DNA of 52,315 nt from Clostridia bacterium (GTDB lineage Bacteria > Bacillota > Clostridia > Oscillospirales > Acutalibacteraceae), in NCBI GenBank assembly GCA_017440965.1, contig JAFSGH010000010.1, positions 1 to 52,315 on the forward strand, in the 5' to 3' direction. The notes below the pieces were generated by a model. The model was not told the DNA's origin, did not search any database, and saw only the letters and a list, made by a program, of their open reading frames with translations. Position 1 is the stretch's first letter, and every line of letters begins with the position of its first letter. The position numbers and the translations under genes were made by a program. This document shows positions 8,403 to 16,517 of the stretch, piece after piece.

Positions 8403-8867
8403 TCAGACAATACGGCAATGTCTGAGACTGAAGCTTTTGCCTTCGGTCTCAAGTATTCCGTAGCTACCGTTGGAAATGCTTCCGGGATTAAAAACAGTTA
8501 CTCCGTCATATTCCTCTGTGAGCGGTATATGAGTGTGTCCGTAAAGTGCAAGGCTGCAGCCTTCTGATTTTGCGGCATAGTAAAGTGCAAGACGGTCTGT
8601 TTTTACATTGTGTGTATGTCCGTGACAGGCAAAGAATTTAACGCTGTCAAAGAAGGAGATTACCCGTAATGTAAAATCATAGCACTGCATATCGCAATTG
8701 CCTTTTATTTGATAAAAAGGCTTTGTGTTGATATATTCTCTCATTGCAAACATATCAGCGCCGCCGTCTCCCAGATGAATTACGGCATCGCAGCCTCTTT
8801 CTTTTTTTAAGACGGCTTCCAGCAGGGATGAAAAGCCGTGTGTATCTGAAATGATAAGTATTTTCAT
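8403..8867 (-). CDS. YfcE/MJ0936-type metallophosphoesterase
   Basis: The 154-residue calcineurin-like phosphoesterase carries the family's metal motifs in order: ISDTHG near the N-terminus, HLGDGGAD, GNCD, CHGHTH and YGHTH. These bind two metals; relatives cleave phosphodiesters such as bis-p-nitrophenyl phosphate or cyclic nucleotides, and the physiological substrate is usually unknown. The start is ATG 8867, with AAGGAAGG eight bases upstream; an in-frame ATG at 8891 is 24 bases further but lacks a site. The gene is divergent from the small-protein operon that begins at 8942. Confidence 0.9.
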   Translation of the reverse strand: MKILIISDTHGFSSLLEAVLKKERGCDAVIHLGDGGADMFAMREYINTKPFYQIKGNCDMQCYDFTLRVISFFDSVKFFACHGHTHNVKTDRLALYYAAKSEGCSLALYGHTHIPLTEEYDGVTVFNPGSISNGSYGILETEGKSFSLRHCRIV

Positions 8868-8941
8868 TAATAAACCTTCCTTTGTGTGCATATTATTTTA
8901 TTGAATCGTTCAGCTTGTGAACATAACTTAAGGAGGAAAAT

Positions 8942-9157
8942 ATGAGACCTGATGATCTTGAAAAGCTTTTTTCTGCCGCAGAAAAAGGAGATAAGATGAG
9001 TATTGAAAAGATTGGTAAGGATGCTGCCGCCACCTTGTCTGATGCGCAGAAAAAGAATATAGAACGGGCGATGAGTGATCCCGAGTATCTTCGGTCAGTG
9101 CTGTCATCTCCGAAGGCGCAGGAAATCATGAAAAAGCTTCAGGGAGGTAAAAAATAA
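8942..9157 (+). CDS. Small unknown protein, first of a three-gene operon
   Basis: The 71-residue protein is charged and helical, with no signal peptide or membrane segment. It ends in a short conserved-looking block (LSSPKAQEIMKKLQGG) of a kind I associate with small uncharacterised Clostridia proteins. ATG 8942 has an excellent AAGGAGG site seven bases upstream. Its stop overlaps the next start (TAATG at 9155-9159), so the two are translationally coupled. Function unknown. Confidence 0.75.
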   Translation: MRPDDLEKLFSAAEKGDKMSIEKIGKDAAATLSDAQKKNIERAMSDPEYLRSVLSSPKAQEIMKKLQGGKK

Positions 9158-9489
9158 TGGATATATCATCCCTTCTGTCATCATTGTCGCAGGAGGATAT
9201 TGAAAAGCTGAAGGCCACTGCTCAGCAGTTTTTCGGGCAGAATGAAGATTCTTCCGGGAGTGTAAAGGAAGAAAAGGAAAGCACGGGAATGCCTTTTTCT
9301 TTTGACCCGAAAATGCTGACAGGTGTTGCAAGGCTTTCAAAAATGATGAATGAAAATGACGAAAAGAGTAATTTTATTCTTGCTCTTAAACCGTTACTCA
9401 GCGACAGCAGAAGAAAAAAGGCAGATGATGCGGTAATGATTCTGAAGTTTATGAGGATAATGAACACATTGCAGGAGAATACCAAATGA
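9157..9489 (+). CDS. Small unknown protein, second of a three-gene operon
   Basis: The 110-residue cytoplasmic protein has an N-terminal helical SSLLSSLSQEDIEKLK segment, an acidic Ser/Glu-rich linker (about 30-50), and a helical C-terminal block with LKPLLSDSRRKKADDAV. The start overlaps the previous stop by one base, and its stop overlaps the next start by four bases (ATGA). This tight coupling implies equal production of three interacting small proteins. I recognise no enzyme motif. Function unknown. Confidence 0.75.
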   Translation: MDISSLLSSLSQEDIEKLKATAQQFFGQNEDSSGSVKEEKESTGMPFSFDPKMLTGVARLSKMMNENDEKSNFILALKPLLSDSRRKKADDAVMILKFMRIMNTLQENTK

Positions 9490-9902
9490 GCGATTATTCA
9501 TACAAGGATCTGATGCGTATGCAGGATGAGGCAAAGCAGCGTGTGATTGAAATGCAGAAGCGATCAAAATATGTGGCAGACAGCTTCAGAGGGGCGATAG
9601 CTCAACAGGATAAGTCTGAGGTAAAAGCCGAAGAAAAAAGAAGAGAAGAGGAACTTCCCCGTAAGCCGAAGGCAATAAGCTATCCTGCAGATCTGCGGGG
9701 TGCAACAGGAGTAAGAGCCTCATCAGGGCAGGCTGCTCGCAGAAAGGGACTGCCTGATCTCAGAAATACTCTTATGTCATTTTTTTCGGATATGTCATCC
9801 GATGATTGTGAACGAATGTTTCTTCTTTCGCTGTGTCTGCTCTTGTCAAAAGAAAAAGCAGATGACTCGCTGATAATCGCACTTATGTATCTTGCAACTT
9901 AA
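9486..9902 (+). CDS. Small unknown protein, third of a three-gene operon
   Basis: The 138-residue protein is highly charged and probably coiled-coil over the first 60 residues. A basic, Arg/Lys/Pro-rich middle follows, then a C-terminal amphipathic or hydrophobic helix (FLLSLCLLLSKEKADDSLIIALMYL) that could be membrane-associating. It overlaps the preceding gene by four bases. No strong terminator follows directly; a promoter for the next microprotein is at 10039. Function unknown, and no family was recognised with certainty. Confidence 0.75.
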   Translation: MSDYSYKDLMRMQDEAKQRVIEMQKRSKYVADSFRGAIAQQDKSEVKAEEKRREEELPRKPKAISYPADLRGATGVRASSGQAARRKGLPDLRNTLMSFFSDMSSDDCERMFLLSLCLLLSKEKADDSLIIALMYLAT

Positions 9903-10038
9903 TTATAATCTACAAATTGCCTATTTTCAATCATTAACTGCATAAAGTGTCGGTTGTGAATTTTTAATAAAAAGAATGTTAAAATTTTGTTGAATAAAAT
10001 TGCTGAAAATTAAACAATTCATGGGTAGAGTTCATAAT

Positions 10039-10067
10039 TTGTTAACAAATATGTGGTATTATTATAA
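10039..10067 (+). promoter_or_regulatory. Promoter of the microprotein gene
   Basis: TTGTTA (10039-10044), 17 bases, TTATAA (10062-10067). Confidence 0.6.
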
Positions 10068-10095
10068 AAAATACACTTTGAAAGAGAGTGCTTAT

Positions 10096-10209
10096 ATGTT
10101 TGAGGTTGTAATTAATTTCTTTATGGATCTTCTTGAATTGTTTAAGAGCTTTACTGCTATTTTTTCCGGTCTTACAGGCGGTAACGAAGGCGAGAATGAA
10201 GCTGAATAA
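10096..10209 (+). CDS. 37-residue hydrophobic microprotein
   Basis: The short gene has its own promoter (10039-10067), a GAGAGTG ribosome site and its own terminator (10231-10264), so it is a deliberate single-gene unit. A longer in-frame start at 10000 would precede the promoter and is unlikely. The product is one hydrophobic helix (VVINFFMDLLELFKSFTAIF) followed by a Gly-rich, very acidic tail (GGNEGENEAE). It could be a small membrane protein, a membrane-active peptide or a regulatory subunit. No family recognised. Confidence 0.6.
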   Translation: MFEVVINFFMDLLELFKSFTAIFSGLTGGNEGENEAE

Positions 10210-10230
10210 GACTGTATGAGAAATTATCTT

Positions 10231-10264
10231 CCGTCCGTCATTATGCGGACGGTTTCTTTTTTTA
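10231..10264 (+). terminator. Intrinsic terminator of the microprotein gene
   Basis: CCGTCCG (10231-10237) pairs with CGGACGG (10246-10252), followed by TTTCTTTTTTT. Confidence 0.85.
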
Positions 10265-10285
10265 TGTAATTTCAATAAATATAAG

Positions 10286-10314
10286 TTGACTTTATGTTAC
10301 GGTTTTGTTAAAAT
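10286..10314 (+). promoter_or_regulatory. Promoter of the SCP2/aminotransferase/transketolase operon
   Basis: TTGACT (10286-10291), 17 bases, TAAAAT (10309-10314). The leader then holds a short hairpin, TCGGGG/CCCCGGA (10330-10350), just before the GGAGGG ribosome site. Confidence 0.65.
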
Positions 10315-10369
10315 GTATTGTGTATAATATCGGGGAGTATAACCCCCGGAAAAAATGGAGGGAAATGTT

Positions 10370-11131
10370 TTGACAGATGCAAGAACATTGGCATACATAA
10401 ATATGTATGGTATTCTCGGAACCTTGGAGAATCTTTGTGAGCTTGACGAAAATGCAAGAGCACTTCTTACCAACAAAAAACCTGTATCTATCGGTTTTGA
10501 GGTAAAAAACGGTCCTGCAGCAACTATTACTTTTAAGAACGGCTATTGCCGTATGGAGGACGGCTGCCGTTCCGACTGTACGATAAAGCTTCCTTTTTCT
10601 TCATGCGAGAAGTTTAACGGTATGATCGACGGAACCGTAACACCTATTCCCAGTAAGGGCTTTTTGCATATTGGCTTCTTACTTAAGTCTTTTATCGGTC
10701 TTACGGATCTGCTTACAAAGTATATGCGTCCCGATCCTGAGGATCTCAAGGATGAAAAATTCTTTGAAATAAGCACTCATCTTATGTTTTATACCATTAC
10801 CGTTGCTCTGGCACAGATAGGCAATCAGGATGCTATAGGAAAGTTCAGTGCAGATCATATAGTTGACGGAGATATTCTTATGAGTATCGCAGGCGGTCCC
10901 AAGGCAACGCTTCGTGTTAAGAATCATCATATTATTACAATAAAGAAGGATATGGGTAATCCCCGTGCTCTTATGGAATTCCAGGGAACAAAGCTTGCCC
11001 GCGACCTCTTTGACGGTAATGTAAACTCTATCGCTTGCATCGGTGAAGGAAAGATCACTATGGGCGGTATGATATCAATGATAGACAATGTCAACAGAAT
11101 CCTTGACAGAGTTGCACTCTATCTTGCATAA
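10370..11131 (+). CDS. SCP2-like lipid-binding-fold protein
   Basis: The likely start is TTG 10370, seven bases after GGAGGG; an ATG at 10355 overlaps that site. The 253-residue protein resembles SCP2-type (sterol carrier) domains, which hold lipids or other hydrophobic ligands in a beta-sheet pocket. Signs are the strand pattern SIGFEVKNGPAATITF, and a C-terminal repeat of it ending in LFDGNVNSIACIGEGKITMGG, the position of the conserved SCP2 'G.l...G'-type turn. It seems to contain two such halves. As first gene of the operon it could carry or present a hydrophobic substrate to the enzymes downstream. The family assignment is by pattern only. Confidence 0.5.
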   Translation: MTDARTLAYINMYGILGTLENLCELDENARALLTNKKPVSIGFEVKNGPAATITFKNGYCRMEDGCRSDCTIKLPFSSCEKFNGMIDGTVTPIPSKGFLHIGFLLKSFIGLTDLLTKYMRPDPEDLKDEKFFEISTHLMFYTITVALAQIGNQDAIGKFSADHIVDGDILMSIAGGPKATLRVKNHHIITIKKDMGNPRALMEFQGTKLARDLFDGNVNSIACIGEGKITMGGMISMIDNVNRILDRVALYLA

Positions 11132-11144
11132 GGAGGAACAGAAA

Positions 11145-12395
11145 ATGGCAATTAAGATCAATAAATACGAAAAAAGCCGTGAGTGGTTTGACAGAGCCAC
11201 TAAGGTAGTTCCCTCAGGCGTGTACGGACATTTAGGTCCTGCAGAAGGAAACTTTATGCCTGTAACATCCTTCCCGCTTATGGGTGACAGAGCACAGGGC
11301 TCATATTTCTGGGATGTTGACGGAAACAGATTTATAGACTATATGTGTGCATACGGTCCCAATGTACTTGGCTACAACGATCCCGATGTTGATGCTGCAG
11401 CTGTTGAACAGCTTAAGAAAGGTAACTGTATGACTTCTCCCTCATATAAGATGGTAGAATTCGCAGAGCTGCTTGTTGACACAGTTGCCTGTGCAGACTG
11501 GGCTTTCTTTGCAAAGAACGGTAATGATGTTACAACTGCTGCTATTATGACAGCAAGAGCTGCTACTCATCGTAAGAAGATCGTCTTTATAAACGGTTAT
11601 TATCACGGTGTTTCACCCTGGACACAGAAGATCGACTATCCCGGTATCATTCCCGAGGATGTTGCAAATAACCTTTATATTGACTGGAATGATTTTGATC
11701 AGCTTCAGAAGGTATTTGATGATAATAAGGGTGAGATCGCAGCATTTATTTCAACACCTTATATGCACGGCAATTATCTTGATAACAGCCTTCCCGCAGA
11801 CGGCTATTGGAAGAAGGTAAGAGAGCTTTGTACAGCTAACGGCACAGTTCTTATCGTTGACGACGTTCGTTGCGGCTTCAGACTTGATCTTGCAGGCTCT
11901 GACCATTATTACGGCTTTGAAGCAGACCTTATCTGCTTCTGTAAGGCTCTTGCAAACGGATATAATGTATCTGCACTTTGCGGCAAGGATTCTCTTAAGA
12001 ATGCGGTAAGCTCACTTTCATATACAGGCTCATACTGGCTCAGTGCTATGCCCTTTGCAGCAGGTATCGCTTGTATCAACAAGATGAAGGAGCTTGATAC
12101 TCCTAAGATGTTCCGTGAGCTCGGTCTCAAGCTTACAGACGGACTTAAGGAGGTTGCGACTGCAAACGGCTTCAATATGGTCGTTTCCGGTGAACCCTCA
12201 CTGTTCTATCTCAGACTTGCTGATGACGATTCACTCTTTATTCACCAGGATTGGATCCAGGAATGCGTAAAGAGAGGTATCTTCTTTGCAGGTCACCACA
12301 ATCACTTTATCAATGCTTCTCTTACAGAAGAGGATATCAAGTATACTCTTGATGTTGCAGATGAAGCATTCAAGGCAATAAGAGCAAAATATTAA
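11145..12395 (+). CDS. Class III aminotransferase (GSA aminomutase-like)
   Basis: The 416-residue PLP enzyme is a second relative of glutamate-1-semialdehyde aminomutase. It has WDVDGNRFIDYMCAYGPNVLG, the NGNDVTTAA phosphate loop, VDDVRCGFR with the pyridine-binding Asp, and the PLP lysine in CFCKALANGYN. The start is ATG 11145 with AAGGAGG ten bases upstream, 13 bases after the previous stop. The SGTEA loop seen in its paralogue at 6788 is NGNDV here, so substrates probably differ. With a split transketolase downstream, it may aminate a ketose-like product, as in aminosugar or aminopolyol routes (inference). Confidence 0.88.
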   Translation: MAIKINKYEKSREWFDRATKVVPSGVYGHLGPAEGNFMPVTSFPLMGDRAQGSYFWDVDGNRFIDYMCAYGPNVLGYNDPDVDAAAVEQLKKGNCMTSPSYKMVEFAELLVDTVACADWAFFAKNGNDVTTAAIMTARAATHRKKIVFINGYYHGVSPWTQKIDYPGIIPEDVANNLYIDWNDFDQLQKVFDDNKGEIAAFISTPYMHGNYLDNSLPADGYWKKVRELCTANGTVLIVDDVRCGFRLDLAGSDHYYGFEADLICFCKALANGYNVSALCGKDSLKNAVSSLSYTGSYWLSAMPFAAGIACINKMKELDTPKMFRELGLKLTDGLKEVATANGFNMVVSGEPSLFYLRLADDDSLFIHQDWIQECVKRGIFFAGHHNHFINASLTEEDIKYTLDVADEAFKAIRAKY

Positions 12396-12445
12396 TTCGG
12401 AATAAAAGGTCCAGCCTTTTACCATAAATAAGGAGGAAATTTATT

Positions 12446-13318
12446 ATGCCTTTAACAAAACAAGAATGGCTCCAGCTTGAAAAAAAGGCCAATGATCTCC
12501 GTAACCTCACCCTTGATACAACATATTGGGCAGGTTCGGCTCACATCGGCGGCGGACTCAGTGTTCTTGATATTATGACAGTTCTCTATCATAAGTATAT
12601 GAACATTAAGGTTGATGATCCTAACTGGGAAGACAGAGACAGATTTATTCTTTCAAAGGGACATGCAGGTGTTTCCTATGCAGCAACTCTTTGTGATTAC
12701 GGCTTTAATGATGTTGAACTTCTTAAGACCTTCAATCTTTCAGGTTCAAAGATGGGTATGCATCTTGATTCAAATAAGGTTGTAGGCGTTGACGCATCAA
12801 CAGGCTCTCTCGGTCACGGTATGTCCTTAGCTGTAGGTACTGCACTTGCTGCACGTCTTCAGGGTAAGGACTATAAGACCTTCGTTGTTCTCGGTGATGG
12901 TGAATGCGATGAAGGCTCCAACTGGGAAGCAGCTATGAGTGCTGTTCACTATAAGACCACAAATATGATCAGCTTCGTTGACCGTAACAAGTGTATGATC
13001 GACGGAAGAACCGAAGATGTTATGAACCTTGAGCCCTTCTGTGCAAAGTGGGAGGCATTCGGATTTATCGTTAAGGAGATTGACGGTAATAACATCCGTG
13101 AGCTTTGCGAAGCTATTGATTTCGCATATGAAAATAAGACCGATAAGCCCGTTATGATCGTTGCTAATACCCTTAAGGGCTGCGGTATCGACTTTATTGA
13201 AGACGATTATCTCTGGCATTATGGTGCATTTGACGATGAAAAGTATGAAAGAGGCAAGAAGGCTCTTGAGGAATCATACAAGAAGAGAATCGCAAGAGTA
13301 GAAAAGGAGGCTAAATAA
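12446..13318 (+). CDS. Transketolase, N-terminal (thiamine-diphosphate binding) subunit
   Basis: The 290-residue protein corresponds to the first half of transketolase. It has HIGGGLSVLDIM, SKGHAG, and the ThDP/Mg motif GDGECDEGSNWEAA...DRNK. Full transketolases are about 650 residues; in split forms this half pairs with the next gene's product to form the active enzyme. These transfer two-carbon ketol units between sugars. Start ATG with AAGGAGG eight bases upstream. A Glu/Lys-rich helical C-terminus ends the protein just before the next gene. A role outside the pentose pathway is suggested by the operon partners. Confidence 0.92.
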   Translation: MPLTKQEWLQLEKKANDLRNLTLDTTYWAGSAHIGGGLSVLDIMTVLYHKYMNIKVDDPNWEDRDRFILSKGHAGVSYAATLCDYGFNDVELLKTFNLSGSKMGMHLDSNKVVGVDASTGSLGHGMSLAVGTALAARLQGKDYKTFVVLGDGECDEGSNWEAAMSAVHYKTTNMISFVDRNKCMIDGRTEDVMNLEPFCAKWEAFGFIVKEIDGNNIRELCEAIDFAYENKTDKPVMIVANTLKGCGIDFIEDDYLWHYGAFDDEKYERGKKALEESYKKRIARVEKEAK

Positions 13319-13320
13319 GT

Positions 13321-14331
13321 ATGGCAGGCGGAATGACTTATACAGCTGTTGACTCTACATCACTTTCAACTGCTGAAATCTACGGTAAGGCTCTCGTTGA
13401 ACTGGGCCGTGCTCATCCTGAGGTTGTAGCACTTACTGCGGACCTTGCAAAGTCCACAAAGATCGGTGATTTCCAGAAGGAATTTCCTGACAGATTTTTT
13501 AATGTAGGTATTGCTGAGCAGAACCTTTTCGGTGTTGCTGCAGGTATGGCTAAGGCGGGACTTGTTCCTTTTCTTTCCACATTCTCACAGTTTGCATCTC
13601 TTCGTGCTGCTGACCAGCTTTCCACTGACCTTTGCTATCAGAATATAAATGCTAAGGTTATTGCTACTCATTCAGGTACATCCTTCGGTCAGGCAGGCTC
13701 TACTCACCATGCTATCACTGACCTTGCTGTTACCCGTGCAATGCCCAATCTTACAGTTATCTGCCCCGCAGACGGTGTAGAAACATATAATGCTGTTATG
13801 GCAGCATACGAAACACCCGGTCCCTTCTATATCAGAATCAACCGCGGCTTTGACCGTGTTCTTTATAAGGATTCTGATTACGGCTTTGAAATCGGAAAGG
13901 CTGTAACGGTTAATGAGGGTACTGATCTTACAATTATCGCTTGCGGTTCCTGCGTATTCCAGGCTGTTCAGGCTGCTGACTTCCTTGAGAAGGCAGACGG
14001 ACTCAAGATCAGAGTTCTTGATATGCATACGATCAAGCCCATCGATAAGGAAGCTATCGTTAAGGCTGTTATGGATACACGCCGTATTATTACTGTTGAA
14101 GATCACAACGTTCTCGGCGGTCTCGGCTCTGCTGTTGCTGAGGTTGTTGTTGAATCCGGTAAGGGCTGTGCCTTCAAGAAGCTCGGTATTCAGGATAAGT
14201 TTGCTCCCATCGGTCTTCACGAGGATATTATGGCTGAGCTTGGTATCGATGCAAACGGTATCATTGCTGCTGTCCGTGAGGTTATGAAGGCTGACTTTGA
14301 GCTTGATGATGACTGGGACGACGAGGTTTAA
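13321..14331 (+). CDS. Transketolase, C-terminal subunit
   Basis: The 336-residue protein supplies the second half of transketolase: a pyrimidine-binding domain with the catalytic Glu in VGIAEQNLFGVAAGMA, and a C-terminal domain (from about 195). HSGTSFGQAGSTHHA is the usual substrate-channel segment. It starts two bases after the upstream stop, with AAGGAGG inside the end of the upstream gene, so translation is coupled. The acidic tail (DDDWDDEV) is unusual. Together with the preceding gene it forms one enzyme. Confidence 0.92.
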   Translation: MAGGMTYTAVDSTSLSTAEIYGKALVELGRAHPEVVALTADLAKSTKIGDFQKEFPDRFFNVGIAEQNLFGVAAGMAKAGLVPFLSTFSQFASLRAADQLSTDLCYQNINAKVIATHSGTSFGQAGSTHHAITDLAVTRAMPNLTVICPADGVETYNAVMAAYETPGPFYIRINRGFDRVLYKDSDYGFEIGKAVTVNEGTDLTIIACGSCVFQAVQAADFLEKADGLKIRVLDMHTIKPIDKEAIVKAVMDTRRIITVEDHNVLGGLGSAVAEVVVESGKGCAFKKLGIQDKFAPIGLHEDIMAELGIDANGIIAAVREVMKADFELDDDWDDEV

Positions 14332-14351
14332 TTCAGAAAGGGTTGAAAATA

Positions 14352-15164
14352 ATGGCATCAGAAGCTATTTATACAAATAAAATATTCCTTTGCGGTGCTC
14401 TTCCTCTTCTTAAAACTATCGTTAACGATGTTCCCTCTCTTAAGTCAAAGTTCAAGAAGGTTCACTGTGTATATCAGGTAAGCTGTCTTGATCCTGAAGC
14501 TCCCGACGGCAAGTGGGCAACTCATTTCGTTGTAAACGGTGATGAGTGGCTTGTTCACGCTGATAAGGTCGCTCACAGAGTAGGAAAGCAGAAGTATGTA
14601 GAGCTCGAATTCAAGAGCGTAGATGCAATGAACGCATTTTTTAAGGGTAAGATAGGTCCTGCCACTCTTCCTAAGATGATAGGTGTCAATTTTATCTATG
14701 AGTTCGGCGTATTTATGATGGCTCTTCTTAAAATGGCAAATCTTTTAGGTCTTGAGACACCTCCCGAGGATGAAGAAACAAAAAGACTTCTTGTTAAGTG
14801 CTATTTCTATCTTCTTTCCGTAGGTATTTCAACACTTAATAAGCTCGGTCACGAGAAGATCCATGACTGGACTCTCAAGAGCCCTGACAGAGTTTATGCA
14901 TGGAAGGTTAACGGAGAGGATTCAGTTTCTGCATATATCCGTATCAAAGCGGGTAAATCAAAGGCAGGTAAGGGCGAGTACAAGAGAGCAATGCCTTTCT
15001 TTACAATGCGTTTCGACTGTCTTGATTCCGCACTCGGTATTCTTATGTCCATTGATGATATGCTTGCTTCCGTAAGAGAAGGAAAGCTTATCATGGACGG
15101 TGCTCCCGAATTCGGTGCACAGATCGGTGAATATATGTTACTTGTCGGTGCACTTGCAAAATAA
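14352..15164 (+). CDS. Second SCP2-like lipid-binding-fold protein
   Basis: The chosen start is ATG 14352, nine bases after AAAGGG; an in-frame TTG at 14343 is possible. The 270-residue protein again has two halves of SCP2-like strand pattern. The C-terminal half, with FFTMRFDCLDSALGILMSIDDM and GKLIMDGAPEFG, matches the usual SCP2 ending. The N-terminal half has THFVVNGDEWLVHAD. A hydrophobic helix lies around 110-150. It is distinct in sequence from the first SCP2-like protein, and the two bracket the aminotransferase and transketolase genes. This suggests the pathway works on, or delivers, a hydrophobic compound. Assignment is by pattern only. Confidence 0.5.
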   Translation: MASEAIYTNKIFLCGALPLLKTIVNDVPSLKSKFKKVHCVYQVSCLDPEAPDGKWATHFVVNGDEWLVHADKVAHRVGKQKYVELEFKSVDAMNAFFKGKIGPATLPKMIGVNFIYEFGVFMMALLKMANLLGLETPPEDEETKRLLVKCYFYLLSVGISTLNKLGHEKIHDWTLKSPDRVYAWKVNGEDSVSAYIRIKAGKSKAGKGEYKRAMPFFTMRFDCLDSALGILMSIDDMLASVREGKLIMDGAPEFGAQIGEYMLLVGALAK

Positions 15165-15179
15165 AATCTGATCAGATTG

Positions 15180-15209
15180 CCGCCGATCGGCTGAATATCC
15201 GATCGGCGG
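15180..15209 (+). promoter_or_regulatory. Perfect 11-bp stem-loop at a start site
   Basis: CCGCCGATCGG (15180-15190) and CCGATCGGCGG (15199-15209) form a perfect stem with an 8-base loop. It ends four bases before the first ATG (15213) of the acyltransferase and has no T-run, so it is not a normal terminator. The only purine-rich stretch near the start (GGCGGA) lies inside the stem, so folding would hide the ribosome site. Confidence 0.7.
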
Positions 15210-15212
15210 ATT

Positions 15213-16505
15213 ATGATGTGTATGAAAAAAAATAACGGTGAAAAAAAAGGTTTCTGGCTGAAACTTGATAATGCGGCGAAGATATTTCCCGGTCAGAATT
15301 CCAAAACCTGGTCTAATTCCTTCAGAGTTTGCTATGAGCTTAAGGAAAAGATCGACCCTGCCGTTCTCAGCAGGGCGTTAGAAGATATTATGCCGCGTTT
15401 TTCCTGCTATGATGTCCGGATCCGTCATGGCTTTTTTTGGTTTTATCTTGAAAAGAATGAGAACACCCCTGTTATTATGCCGGATATTAAAAATCCCTGC
15501 CACAGAATAAAATTCAAGGAAAACGGACGCTTCCTGTTTAAGGTCTATTATCACGGCAATCGCGTTGCTGTTGATGTATATCATGTTCTTACGGACGGTC
15601 ACGGCGGAGCTGTATTTCTTTCAACATTGGTCGCCCGTTATCTTCAGCTGAAGGGGATAAGTATTCCCTGTGAGGGCTTTGTGTTATCCTTACAGGATAA
15701 GAATTCTGAGGAAGAGCTTGAGGATGCATTCGTAAAGAATGCTACTTCAAAGGCAAAATATAAAAGAGCTGATAAGTTTGTTTATCACGCAAAAGGAACA
15801 AGAATGCCGTATCATACGGTAAATATTACATCGGGTATTATTCCCTTTGATAAGCTTCACGAATTGTCAAAGGCTAAAAATGTTACCGTTACGGAGTTTT
15901 TGGCAGCCGTAATGCTCGATGTTTTATGTAAAAAGCAGAGAGCTGAAAAAAGGAAGCAGAAGGAAGTCAGCATTCAGATACCTATTGACCTGCGTAGGGT
16001 ATACGGCTCTCAGACGCTCAGGAATTTTACTATCTGTCTTCGTGTAAAGGTGGATCCGAATAAGGGTGAATATACCTTTGATGAGCTTCTCAAACAGGTA
16101 AAATATCAGCTGAGACTTCAGAAAAATGAAAAAGAATTAAATATGATGATTACCGCAAATATGGGAATAGAGCGTAATATCCTTGTCCGTGCATTGCCGC
16201 TTTTTGTGAAAAATCTCGGAGTGGGAATTTCCTTTGCATTTACTGCAGAACAGACCACATCCTCACTTATCACAAATCTCGGCTATATTGACATTCCCGA
16301 AGAAATGCGTGAACATATAGAAAAAGTTGTTTTTATGCCGGCCCCCGGAAAGGTAAATGCCGCCAGATGCGGTGTTTCCACTGTAAATAATAATCTGTGT
16401 ATCACTTTTGCAAATGTCTATGAGGAAAGCGATGTAGAAAGAGAATTTTTTACATCCTTCGTAAAAATGGGACTTCATGTTAAAATAGAAAGCAACAGAG
16501 AATAA
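15213..16505 (+). CDS. Condensation/acetyltransferase-fold acyltransferase
   Basis: The 430-residue protein has the fold marks of CoA-dependent acyltransferases and NRPS condensation domains. The catalytic HxxxD is in YHVLTDGHGG (His124, Asp128), and an N-terminal 'KTWSNSFRVCYELKEKID' strand and a DLR motif (IPIDLRRVYG) follow the family pattern. Relatives (alcohol acetyltransferase, PapA, wax ester synthases) esterify alcohols or amines with acyl-CoA. Three close in-frame ATGs (15213, 15216, 15222) are possible starts. It follows the second SCP2-like gene in the same direction, so it may acylate the pathway product. A hairpin may control its translation. Confidence 0.75.
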   Translation: MMCMKKNNGEKKGFWLKLDNAAKIFPGQNSKTWSNSFRVCYELKEKIDPAVLSRALEDIMPRFSCYDVRIRHGFFWFYLEKNENTPVIMPDIKNPCHRIKFKENGRFLFKVYYHGNRVAVDVYHVLTDGHGGAVFLSTLVARYLQLKGISIPCEGFVLSLQDKNSEEELEDAFVKNATSKAKYKRADKFVYHAKGTRMPYHTVNITSGIIPFDKLHELSKAKNVTVTEFLAAVMLDVLCKKQRAEKRKQKEVSIQIPIDLRRVYGSQTLRNFTICLRVKVDPNKGEYTFDELLKQVKYQLRLQKNEKELNMMITANMGIERNILVRALPLFVKNLGVGISFAFTAEQTTSSLITNLGYIDIPEEMREHIEKVVFMPAPGKVNAARCGVSTVNNNLCITFANVYEESDVEREFFTSFVKMGLHVKIESNRE

Positions 16506-16517
16506 GGAGCTGAGATC

